Shown here: in pieces, positions 48,936-55,707 of the stretch
Numbering within the stretch: the stretch's first letter is position 1
Layout: each line of letters begins with the position of its first letter
DNA from: CALMBW01 sp963779645
GTDB lineage: Bacteria > Actinomycetota > CADDZG01 > WHSQ01
DNA length: 64,000 nucleotides
Assembly (NCBI GenBank): GCA_963779645.1
Contig: CAVZYX010000005.1
Coordinates: 558,001 to 622,000, forward strand
Direction: 5' to 3'
Notes under the pieces: generated by a model
What the model was told of the DNA's origin: nothing
Databases searched by the model: none
The model's input: the letters and a program-made list of their open reading frames with translations, nothing else
Translations under genes and position numbers: made by a program

Positions 48936-49973
48936 ATGAAGCGGCTGGCCATCCTGCTGACGGCGGGCATGCTGTTACTGGTACTTCCGCGGGCCGCCGT
49001 GGCATTGCCGAAGGGTACGAGGGCCGAGGTGTGGGCCAGCGGGCTGGATTTCGCGATCGACATGGCCTGGGTAGAGGGCACGAAAAAGGTCTTCGTCACC
49101 GAGAAGAGCGGCGCGATCCGGGTCATAAAGAAGGGTCGGGTCCTGGGCAGGGCATGCACTCGGTTAGACGTGAACAACAGCAGCGAACAAGGTCTCTTGG
49201 GGATCGCTCTCGATCCCAACTTCAGCTCGAATAAGTTCCTATACGTCTATTACACGAACGACAGCCCGAACGAGAATCGCGTCGCGCGTTTCAAGGTCAG
49301 TAGCGATCGCTGCCGCGACCGCAAGAACATCGTCACCGGGCTCCCCGCGGCGGGAAACCACAATGGGGGACAGATCGAGTTCGTCAACGGCAAGCTGTTC
49401 ATTTCGATCGGTGAGGTCGGTGTGCCGAGCCGCGCACAAGACACCGGCGACCGGGCGGGGAAGATCCTCCGCTACAACAAGGACGGCTCGATCCCCAATG
49501 ACAATCCTTTCAACAACGCGGTGTGGAGCTATGGACACCGCAACCCCTTCGGGCTCGCGCACAAGCCCGGGACCGGGAGGATCTACTCGAGCGAGAACGG
49601 CCCGAGCTGTGACGACGAGCTCAACTTCATCAAACGAGGCCGCAACTATGGGTGGGGGGACCGCTACAACTGCGGGACCGCGGGTGTGGGGTCGGACCCG
49701 AAAGGGCCGATCGTTCGGTGGAGCAACATCATCATCCCGACCGATCCGGGCTGGTACTCGGGCCGGCTGAAAGCCTTGAGTGGATCGCTGTACATGGGTG
49801 ACTATGGACGCGGCCGACTACATCGGTTCGTGATGAACTCCACAGACACAAAGGTGCGCAAGGACCGGATCATCCACAAGGCCGGGTCGGGGATCCTGGA
49901 TGTTGGGAAGGGGCCGGGAGGATGGCTCTACTTCATGACGGGGAGCACACTCTCCCGGATAGTGAAGTCCTAG
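48936..49973 (+). CDS. Secreted glucose/sorbosone dehydrogenase-like beta-propeller protein
   Basis: A 345-residue exported six-bladed propeller of the GSDH family (PQQ-dependent soluble aldose dehydrogenases). The signal peptide ends near AAVALP. Typical blocks are MAWVEGTKKVFVTEKSGAIRVI, EQGLLGIALDPNFSSNKFLYVYYT, GNHNGGQIEF-like (AAGNHNGGQIEFVNGKLFISIGEVG), GHRNPFGLAHKP and SENGPSCDDELNFI. These place the catalytic His in NHNGG and metal/PQQ ligands as in the family. The ATG follows AGGAGG by 5 bp. The substrate is not predictable. Confidence 0.9.
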   Translation: MKRLAILLTAGMLLLVLPRAAVALPKGTRAEVWASGLDFAIDMAWVEGTKKVFVTEKSGAIRVIKKGRVLGRACTRLDVNNSSEQGLLGIALDPNFSSNKFLYVYYTNDSPNENRVARFKVSSDRCRDRKNIVTGLPAAGNHNGGQIEFVNGKLFISIGEVGVPSRAQDTGDRAGKILRYNKDGSIPNDNPFNNAVWSYGHRNPFGLAHKPGTGRIYSSENGPSCDDELNFIKRGRNYGWGDRYNCGTAGVGSDPKGPIVRWSNIIIPTDPGWYSGRLKALSGSLYMGDYGRGRLHRFVMNSTDTKVRKDRIIHKAGSGILDVGKGPGGWLYFMTGSTLSRIVKS

Positions 49974-50465
49974 AGGTATTGGCCGGTGCCGGTGTGGCCC
50001 GGCATGTCGGCCCCTTCCGGGAGACCCATCCGCTGCGACTGCTGCAACCGAGCTCGCTGTTCCATCTGTTGCGCGAACATCATCGCCTGCAGTCCGTGGA
50101 ACAAGCCCTCGAGCCATCCCACTAGTTGCGCGTGGGCAACGCGCAGCTCGGAATCACTGGGCGTTCCATCGAACGGGAAGCTCAGACGTTCGAGCTCATC
50201 CTTCAGGTCGTCGGAAAGAACCTCGCTGAGTTCTTTCACGGAGGTCTGGTAGATCTCGCGGCAAACGCGCGCGGCTCGCTTCATCTAAGGGGGCAGCGCG
50301 GACCTCGTCCAACAAGGTGCGGATCATCGACGCGATGCGCATGACCTTCGCCGGTTGATGAACCTCTGTGACGCCGATCTCTTCTTCGCCCTCTGGGATC
50401 TGTTCGCCCTGGGGGGCCGCGTCTTTGGGGATGACTTCGACCTCTGGTTGCTCTGACTCACTCAT
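49970..50465 (-). pseudogene. bpa: Bacterial proteasome activator Bpa with a single-base frame break
   Basis: The N-terminal half in one frame (PAKVMRIASMIRTLLDEVRAAPLDEASRARL) and the C-terminal half in another (REIYQTSVKELSEVLSDDLKDELERLSFPF, VGWLEGLFHGLQAMMFAQQM) together match mycobacterial Bpa (Rv3780). The C-terminus GQYL is the HbYX-type gate-opening motif. The junction near 50260-50280 reads CGTTTGCCGCGAGATC where removal of one C restores ...RARLREIYQTS. Bpa is an ATP-independent ring that docks on the 20S proteasome. If the break is real, the activator is lost; a sequencing insertion is the simpler explanation. Confidence 0.85.
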
Positions 50466-50483
50466 ATAGGGCAAATGTAAATG

Positions 50484-50517
50484 TAAAAGACCCGGCCCCC
50501 TTACGTTGGCCGGGTCT
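50484..50517 (-). terminator. Intrinsic terminator or attenuator just upstream of bpa
   Basis: On the minus strand AGACCCGGCC and GGCCGGGTCT form a perfect 10-bp stem with a 10-nt loop, then TTTTAC. It lies between a 13-codon frame and the bpa start, so it ends an upstream transcript or attenuates bpa. Confidence 0.75.
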
Positions 50518-50548
50518 CAGGTCTTGCCGCACTGGATCATCAAAGCCC

Positions 50549-50590
50549 CTATCGACGAGTCCTCTTCTTCTGGATCCGGATCTGCCTCAT
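50549..50590 (-). CDS. Possible 13-residue basic leader peptide upstream of bpa
   Basis: MRQIRIQKKRTRR, with five Arg and two Lys in 13 residues, is preceded by a near-perfect ribosome binding site (GCAGGAGGGC). It is followed by the hairpin at 50484-50517. The layout recalls leader-peptide attenuation, but no homologue is known and chance is possible. Confidence 0.35.
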   Translation of the reverse strand: MRQIRIQKKRTRR

Positions 50591-50704
50591 GTTTGCCCTC
50601 CTGCTTGTTGTAAACGGCGTCTTGGGTTTCTTGTTCTCCCGTTAGACGTCGCAACCTGCTCGGAGGGTGGGTGGTTAAGCGCGTAGCCTGGATGGACTAG
50701 TTAC

Positions 50705-51109
50705 TCAAGCTTGGCGTTTCTCGCCCAGTGTCGTGTAGCCGGGTTTGCTCTCGTGTGTGTCGTCAGTTCCGATAACCACGCGGTTATTGGAGGCGAGGTA
50801 CATCAGATCGACGTTCCGGCCACCTTCGACATAAGGCTGGAAGATCTCAGCGAGCGCACCTGGGCGGTCCTCTATGGGATGCACATCCACTTCTCTCTGG
50901 TTAAGCACCTGGAACCCCGCCTTATCGATGGCCTTCTCGGCAACGCCGGAGTCCTCCTCCACCAGGATGTGCAGAAGCACCCAAGTTTGACCCCGCTGGG
51001 GAAAACCGCAGGCGCCATCGATGTTCACCCCTGCGTCGCGCAGCTGGTTCCAGGCAGCCACGAGGGCACCCGGTCTGTCCGGCAGAACTATCGTCAGGTC
51101 TTTGGGCAT
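50705..51109 (-). CDS. Stand-alone tandem ACT-domain protein
   Basis: A 134-residue cytosolic protein with two ACT-like units (DLTIVLPDRPGALVAAWNQLRDAGVNIDGACGF and EVDVHPIEDRPGALAEIFQPYVEGGRNVDLMYLAS). The paired motif DRPGAL marks each ligand-binding loop. Such proteins often sense amino acids, but the target is unknown. The ATG at 51109 was chosen because of AAGGTGGAGAT in front of it. Confidence 0.82.
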   Translation of the reverse strand: MPKDLTIVLPDRPGALVAAWNQLRDAGVNIDGACGFPQRGQTWVLLHILVEEDSGVAEKAIDKAGFQVLNQREVDVHPIEDRPGALAEIFQPYVEGGRNVDLMYLASNNRVVIGTDDTHESKPGYTTLGEKRQA

Positions 51110-51241
51110 ATCTCCACCTTTTCCACTCGTGGGCGGTCCAAGCATGGCAGGCAACGGTCTGAAGCACCAGCGCAGGGGCCGGAGGCCGGACGGAGAACCT
51201 TCCCCGACACACCTTTTTCCGATCGAGGAGGACACCCAATC

Positions 51242-52000
51242 GTGCTGCGGAGGCTAGCGGCGGTCGCACTCATAGGTGGATTGATGGTCGGCGTTGCCGC
51301 GGGCCCGGTCCAAGGCAAGCGAGTTGCGGGAGCCATACAAAGCAAGAAGGTCAAGAAGGCCCCAGCGTGGGGTGACCTCGGATCCCCCCTACGCCCTGGT
51401 TCTTCCCTAGGTGGCTATTGCACCTTCAACTTCGTCTACTACCAGCCCGGCACGAAGTCGGCTCCCCCTAAGGCCTATATCGGCACCGCAGGACATTGCA
51501 CCGAGGCCCTCGGCGAGGTCGCAGCACATCCAGACCTCGGCGAGATCGGCACGGTCGTCTACGACTCCGATCTGGTCAAGAGCACTGTCGATTTCTCTCT
51601 GATCGAGATAAAGCCCGAGTTCGTTGGTCAGACCAATCCAACGGTTCTCGGCTGGGGTGGTCCGACTGGTGTCGTAGATCTCGAGACCATCGCGCTCGGA
51701 GATCAGATCGACGTCTACGGATACGGACTCCTTCTCGGCAACAACGAGCAGACACGACCTCGTCATGGATTCCTCGTCAGCTGGGACCAGAACGAATATC
51801 AAGCCGACATGCCGGCCGTTAACGGAGACAGTGGAGCACCCCTTATCCACGACGCCACGGGCACGGCCTTCGGGATCATCAGCCGCTACGGGTTGACGGT
51901 CCCACCGTCGACCGACCTTGGCCCGATGATGCCGTGGATACTCGAGGAACTTCGCAAAGCCGGCTTCGAAAAGGTCGAACTGGCTTTAGCCACCGAGTAA
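51242..52000 (+). CDS. Secreted S1-family (trypsin-like) serine protease
   Basis: A 252-residue exported protease. The GTG at 51242 follows GAGGAGG (51224-51230), giving a signal peptide LRRLAAVALIGGLMVGVAAGPVQG. The catalytic residues are His in GTAGHC (near residue 82), Asp in STVDFSLIEI (near 118) and Ser in VNGDSGAPLI (near 200). Two Cys (GGYCTF and GHCTEA) probably pair. A short propeptide-like stretch (KRVAGAIQSKKVKKAP) lies between signal and domain. Substrate unknown. Confidence 0.9.
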   Translation: MLRRLAAVALIGGLMVGVAAGPVQGKRVAGAIQSKKVKKAPAWGDLGSPLRPGSSLGGYCTFNFVYYQPGTKSAPPKAYIGTAGHCTEALGEVAAHPDLGEIGTVVYDSDLVKSTVDFSLIEIKPEFVGQTNPTVLGWGGPTGVVDLETIALGDQIDVYGYGLLLGNNEQTRPRHGFLVSWDQNEYQADMPAVNGDSGAPLIHDATGTAFGIISRYGLTVPPSTDLGPMMPWILEELRKAGFEKVELALATE

Positions 52001-52008
52001 GGCTCTCT

Positions 52009-52854
52009 TCAGCTCCCCAAGCGAGAGACGAAGCCCGTGACGGCTTCGATGTAGCGCGGTGCCTGCGACACGGTCGTTGCGTGCCCACCTTCCTCGAAGG
52101 TCACCAGTTCGGCGGATGGATAGAGCGCAACGAGCCGATCGTGCATCGATGAATACAGATCGTCATCCTTCGCATCGATGACCAGCATCCGCTCCTGCCA
52201 CGCGTGATCGATCTCCTCGAACAGATCTGCGTTTCCGTAGAAGTCGAGGCTGAGCTGATTCAAGATGCGCAGCTTGGCTTCGTAGTTCGGCACGAAAGTC
52301 TCGTTGAGATAGGCCTCCCAGAAGGCCCGATCTTCCTCGCTCGTTCCCGCCAGAAGGCGACCGAAGGCTTTACGGAGCATCGACCTCGAAACCGCGCTGG
52401 GTAGGAGTCGCGACAACTTCGCCTGTTTCTTCACCTGTGTCGCGCGCGCCGGATCGGGGGCCGACGTGTTGCTCAAAGTCATCGAGTTGACCTTGGTCGG
52501 ATGCCGCAGGCCGAACCGTTGCGCCACCATCCCTCCGAAGGAGGTGCCCCAGAGATTCACACGCGGTACGTCGAGTCTTTCCAGGACACCGGCTATCGCA
52601 TCGGTGAGGGTGTCCATCGAAGACACCGTTGGATAACTGATCGCGATCACCCGATGCTTGCCGGCGAGGCGGAGGATGTAGTCGAACGAGGCCTCGGCTT
52701 CTCCAGTACCACCCGGAAGGAAGAGAACCGGGTCGGTCCCCGTCGAGGTGTCGACGTATCGCACCTCGAGTCCGTCGACGGTCGTGGTCGTAGGCGGATA
52801 GGTACTCCGGAAATACTCGAGCCTTTCTGGAAGCGCGGTCGGGGGTTGGCTCAC
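52009..52854 (-). CDS. Alpha/beta hydrolase
   Basis: A 281-residue cytosolic hydrolase. The oxyanion region is VLFLPGGTGEAEASF, the nucleophile elbow LWGTSFGGMVAQ (Ser near 105), and the acid and base are likely Asp in VIDAKDDDLY and His in EEGGHATTV. The cap region spans about 150-200. It overlaps the TetR gene by 4 bp, so the regulator and enzyme form one operon. The substrate may be an ester or lactone sensed by TetR; this is inference. Confidence 0.87.
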   Translation of the reverse strand: MSQPPTALPERLEYFRSTYPPTTTTVDGLEVRYVDTSTGTDPVLFLPGGTGEAEASFDYILRLAGKHRVIAISYPTVSSMDTLTDAIAGVLERLDVPRVNLWGTSFGGMVAQRFGLRHPTKVNSMTLSNTSAPDPARATQVKKQAKLSRLLPSAVSRSMLRKAFGRLLAGTSEEDRAFWEAYLNETFVPNYEAKLRILNQLSLDFYGNADLFEEIDHAWQERMLVIDAKDDDLYSSMHDRLVALYPSAELVTFEEGGHATTVSQAPRYIEAVTGFVSRLGS

Positions 52855-53498
52855 GCGTTCACTTCCGGATCCAGTTCGGCTCCAACGATCCCTCGAAGCG
52901 TCCGAAAACCCTTGCGCACGGCATCCTCTACCCCGTATGTCGGATCCCCATCACGCCAATCGCTTCCGATCCTCTCTGTCACCGACATGCATATCGCCGC
53001 AGCTAGCCCATCCTCCTCGCTCGCGGCTGAGTCCCCCTTGCGCTGAGCGAACGCTCTCGCGATCGCGCTCGTCCACCGATCACGTTCCATGTTGCGAAGC
53101 GAACTCAAAGCTGGGTCGCGCTGGAGCAGGTGCTCCATAGAACGTGCTTGGTCTCGGTCGTTCTCGGAAGCGGTGGCTGAGGAGAGCTCGATCAGCGCCT
53201 CTTCGAAAGCGACGACCGGGCATTCCTGTTTCGGTCGCTTGCGCAACAGATGCAGGAAGAGTTCTCCCCGCTTATCCATCTCGGAAAAAAGGACCGCTTC
53301 CTTTGAACCGAAGTAACGAAAGAAGGTGCTACGAGAAACGTCTGCCGCGGCGGCGATCTGATCGACCGAAGTCTCGCCGAACCCGTGCCGGCTGAACAAC
53401 CTCAGGGCAGCATCCTGTAGGGCTTTCCTGGTGGCTGCCTTCTTACGGTCACGCAGCGAGTCACGGGTTTCTGCACCTTTCGTGACTTTCAGTTCCAA
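52851..53498 (-). CDS. TetR-family transcriptional regulator
   Basis: A 215-residue repressor. The N-terminal helix-turn-helix (KAATRKALQDAALRLFSRHGFGETSVDQIAAAADVSRSTFFRYFGSKEAVLF) is typical. The C-terminal part (about 85-215) is a ligand/dimer domain of the MftR/ actinobacterial type. It is co-transcribed with the alpha/beta hydrolase gene. A palindrome at 53562-53572 in the divergent promoter is a candidate operator. Confidence 0.92.
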   Translation of the reverse strand: MELKVTKGAETRDSLRDRKKAATRKALQDAALRLFSRHGFGETSVDQIAAAADVSRSTFFRYFGSKEAVLFSEMDKRGELFLHLLRKRPKQECPVVAFEEALIELSSATASENDRDQARSMEHLLQRDPALSSLRNMERDRWTSAIARAFAQRKGDSAASEEDGLAAAICMSVTERIGSDWRDGDPTYGVEDAVRKGFRTLRGIVGAELDPEVNA

Positions 53499-53561
53499 GT
53501 GTGCTCCCAGCGCCGAGTAGTCCCATCACGAGATGGTGACGATACTCCGTTCCAGTTGGTA

Positions 53562-53572
53562 CTGAGTCTCAG
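53562..53572. promoter_or_regulatory. Candidate TetR operator
   Basis: CTGAG-T-CTCAG with outer A/T-rich flanks, 64 bp upstream of the TetR start and 23 bp upstream of the small membrane protein. The position fits autoregulation and control of the divergent gene. Confidence 0.45.
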
Positions 53573-53594
53573 AACAGATGGGAAAAGAGGCGGC

Positions 53595-53711
53595 GTGATT
53601 CCGTTGTGGGCTGGAGGCGTGATGGGCGCCGTCCTGGTATTGCTTGTGATCTACCTCTTACTCTCGGACCGCTGGGGCGGGCCCGACGACAAAGACAACG
53701 ATCGCCGCTAA
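53595..53711 (+). CDS. Small single-pass membrane protein (38 aa)
   Basis: A GTG start after AAGAGG gives VIPLWAGGVMGAVLVLLVIYLLLSDRWGGPDDKDNDRR: one helix and a charged tail. It is divergent from TetR and 38 bp before azlC. It may be an accessory subunit or unrelated; family unknown. Confidence 0.5.
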   Translation: MIPLWAGGVMGAVLVLLVIYLLLSDRWGGPDDKDNDRR

Positions 53712-53749
53712 CCGCCACGAGCGCCGCCCCGCACATCTATCCTGCCTCG

Positions 53750-54445
53750 ATGAACCAGGATGCTTCCGCGAACAGAAGCGCGGTCATACGCGATGCGCTA
53801 GGGGTGGGCATCGCCAGCGGCGCTTATGCGTTGTCCTTCGGGGCCCTATCGACGGCAGCCGGGCTCGATGTCTTGCAAACCTGCGCCTTATCTCTGTTCG
53901 TCTTCACGGGAGCGTCACAGTTCGCCCTTATCGGGGTGATCGCTGGGGGAGGATCTCCGCTGGCCGGCGCGTCTACCGCGATCCTCCTTGGAACTCGCAA
54001 CGCTTTCTATGGATTGCGATTGACGACCCTCCTGAAAGTGAAGGGCGGGAAGCGATTAGTAGCGGCACATTTCGTCCTCGACGAGAGCACGGCGATGGCT
54101 GTGGGGCGTGAATCGGAAGCCGACGGAAAGCTCGGCTTCTGGTCCACGGGTCTGTCGGTCTTCGTCCTCTGGAACTTGGGGACCTTGCTCGGCGCCTTGG
54201 GGGCCGAAGCGTTGTCGGATCCAGAGGTTCTAGGGCTGGATGCGGCCGTACCTGCGGCATTCCTCGCACTCGTTGCCCCCCGACTGCGCTCGCGCGAGAC
54301 GTGGATGTTCGGTTGCATCGCGGCAGCCGTAGCGATCATCTCGGTCCCCCTCGTTCCCGCGGGTTCGCCGGTTCTCCTGGCCGCGGCAGTCGCAACAGTC
54401 ATGGGGATCCGGTCGAAGGAGCCACTCGAGGATGAGACGCCATGA
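53750..54445 (+). CDS. azlC: AzlC-family branched-chain amino acid exporter, large subunit
   Basis: A 231-residue membrane protein with about six to eight helices; FGALSTAAGLDVLQTCALSLFVFTGASQFALIGVI and NAFYGLRLTTLLKVKGGKRLVAAHFVLDESTAMA are AzlC signatures. The ATG at 53750 was chosen because it removes a non-homologous hydrophilic N-terminus. It overlaps azlD by 4 bp. Confidence 0.93.
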   Translation: MNQDASANRSAVIRDALGVGIASGAYALSFGALSTAAGLDVLQTCALSLFVFTGASQFALIGVIAGGGSPLAGASTAILLGTRNAFYGLRLTTLLKVKGGKRLVAAHFVLDESTAMAVGRESEADGKLGFWSTGLSVFVLWNLGTLLGALGAEALSDPEVLGLDAAVPAAFLALVAPRLRSRETWMFGCIAAAVAIISVPLVPAGSPVLLAAAVATVMGIRSKEPLEDETP

Positions 54446-54744
54446 TCTGGGGTGCTGTGATCACCGCCTCGGTCGGCTGCTATCTATTCAAGCTCGCCGG
54501 CCTTTCGGTGCCCGAGAGGGTTCTGAACAACGATCGCGTACGAAGGGTTGCATCGCTGCTCCCGATCGCCCTCTTGATCGCGCTCATCGCGCTGCAGACA
54601 TTCTCTGAAGATGAGCACCTAACCATCGATGCGCGGCTTCCCGCGCTGGGAGTGGCCGCCATCGCCGTCTACCTAAAGGCACCATTCTTGGTCGTCGTCG
54701 GCCTCGCCGCAGGTACCGCAGCCCTGATTAGAGTGTTGTCATGA
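54442..54744 (+). CDS. azlD: AzlD-family small transporter subunit
   Basis: A 100-residue membrane protein with three or four helices (WGAVITASVGCYLFKLAGLSVPERVL; LPIALLIALIALQTF; APFLVVVGLAAGTAALIRV). It forms the export complex with AzlC. Its stop overlaps the start of the methyltransferase relic. Confidence 0.92.
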   Translation: MIWGAVITASVGCYLFKLAGLSVPERVLNNDRVRRVASLLPIALLIALIALQTFSEDEHLTIDARLPALGVAAIAVYLKAPFLVVVGLAAGTAALIRVLS

Positions 54745-55170
54745 AAGACAGGGATCTGAACCCCGAGGAGCTCCGCGAAGCCACGAACTCCGCAAACGAG
54801 CGTGGGCGAAAGAGGCCCCCAGCTACGACAAGCGTGTCGGCTTCTTCGAGAGAAGGGTCTTCGGGACGGAACATCGAAGCTGGGCCTGTTCCCAAACTGC
54901 GGGCAACACCCTTGAGGTTGCCATAGGCACTGGTCTGAACCTCGCTTATCCGGCCGAGGTGGTGGCGCTGACAGGTCTCGATCTGTGTCCCGAGATGCTG
55001 GCGATCGCACGCGCTAGGGCAACCGATCTTGGAGTTGAGGTCGAACTCCAGGAAGGCGATGCGCAGAGCGAAGGCCGTCCGTGCAGGTTGAGGGGGCCGG
55101 GTTCGAGATCCGCACCCGCGAGCGGATGAAGGCCGGCGCCGTGGAGCGTCTTGTCGCGGTTAAGCCTTAG
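54741..55170 (+). pseudogene. Decayed class I SAM-dependent methyltransferase
   Basis: Fragments in three frames add up to a methyltransferase. The first 20 codons (MKDRDLNPEELREATNSAN) give way, in another frame, to AWAKEAPSYDKRVGFFERRVFG and EVAIGTGLNLAYPAEVVALTGLDLCPEMLAIARARATDLGVEVELQEGDA, which is motif I plus the acidic loop. Then the middle third of the domain is missing and the end resumes in another frame as VEGAGFEIRTRERMKAGAVERLVAVKP. At least two frame breaks and a deletion of about 200-250 bp are needed, so this is a true pseudogene, unlike the single-base cases nearby. Confidence 0.8.
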
Positions 55171-55370
55171 ACCTCTTCGGGGGTATAACCGGCACCAACC
55201 ACCGACGCAAAGAGGGACTCGCTCGCAACGTCGTCATGTTCTACGCGGAGTTCTTTCGAATCGAGATCGAGTTCTGCAGCGCGCACGCCCGCTAGGCTCG
55301 ATACGGCGCCTTCGATGGTCTCTTTGCAATGCCCACAGGATGCATCTGGAACCCGCAAGATCGTGTTCAT
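55167..55370 (-). CDS. Copper chaperone CopZ-like HMA-domain protein
   Basis: A 67-residue heavy-metal-associated domain with the metal motif DASCGHC (C12, C15) and a typical ferredoxin-like fold pattern (LRVPDASCGHCKETIEGAVSSLAGV; DLDSKELRVEHDD). The conserved Met before the Cys motif is absent (PDASC instead of GMTC). It lies 9 bp after csoR and probably shuttles Cu(I). Confidence 0.9.
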   Translation of the reverse strand: MNTILRVPDASCGHCKETIEGAVSSLAGVRAAELDLDSKELRVEHDDVASESLFASVVGAGYTPEEV

Positions 55371-55379
55371 GCGTCGATC

Positions 55380-55649
55380 CTAGGCCTTCACTAGTCGCTC
55401 GATCGCAGCCGTCGCTTCGGCGACCATGTCCTTCCCCTTCTCCGTACCGTTGACGACACAGTGGCGGATGTGGTCCTCGAGAAGCCCAACGGCAACCTTC
55501 TTCAAAGCGTTGGACGTGGCGCTGATCTGCGTGAGGATGTCGATGCAATACTCGTCGTTATCGACCATCCGCTGTAGGCCGCGCACCTGGCCCTCGATCC
55601 GGCGCAGCCGGGCGAGAACATCGTCCTTGTCGTCGTAGTAGCCCCTCAT
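55380..55649 (-). CDS. csoR: CsoR copper-sensing repressor
   Basis: An 89-residue all-helical repressor. The Cu(I) ligands are C35, H60 and C64 (DEYCID; DHIRHC), as in CsoR. It starts with the characteristic LRRIEGQVRGLQRMV. It likely represses itself and copZ through the GATACCCC palindrome at 55669-55687, and releases DNA on Cu(I) binding. No P-type ATPase is adjacent. Confidence 0.93.
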   Translation of the reverse strand: MRGYYDDKDDVLARLRRIEGQVRGLQRMVDNDEYCIDILTQISATSNALKKVAVGLLEDHIRHCVVNGTEKGKDMVAEATAAIERLVKA

Positions 55650-55668
55650 CGCAAACTCCTCGCGGCTC

Positions 55669-55687
55669 GATACCCCAGGGGGGTATC
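55669..55687. promoter_or_regulatory. CsoR operator
   Basis: GATACCCC-AGG-GGGGTATC, a near-perfect palindrome of the well-known CsoR/RcnR type (TACCCC...GGGGTA), 20 bp upstream of the csoR start. Confidence 0.85.
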
Positions 55688-55707
55688 TTAAGCCGATTTC
55701 GAGCAGG

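Noticed and set aside
50711..51241. N-terminal extension of the S1 protease frame
   Set aside because: It is antisense to the ACT-domain gene, and a strong ribosome binding site with a signal peptide marks the start at 51242.
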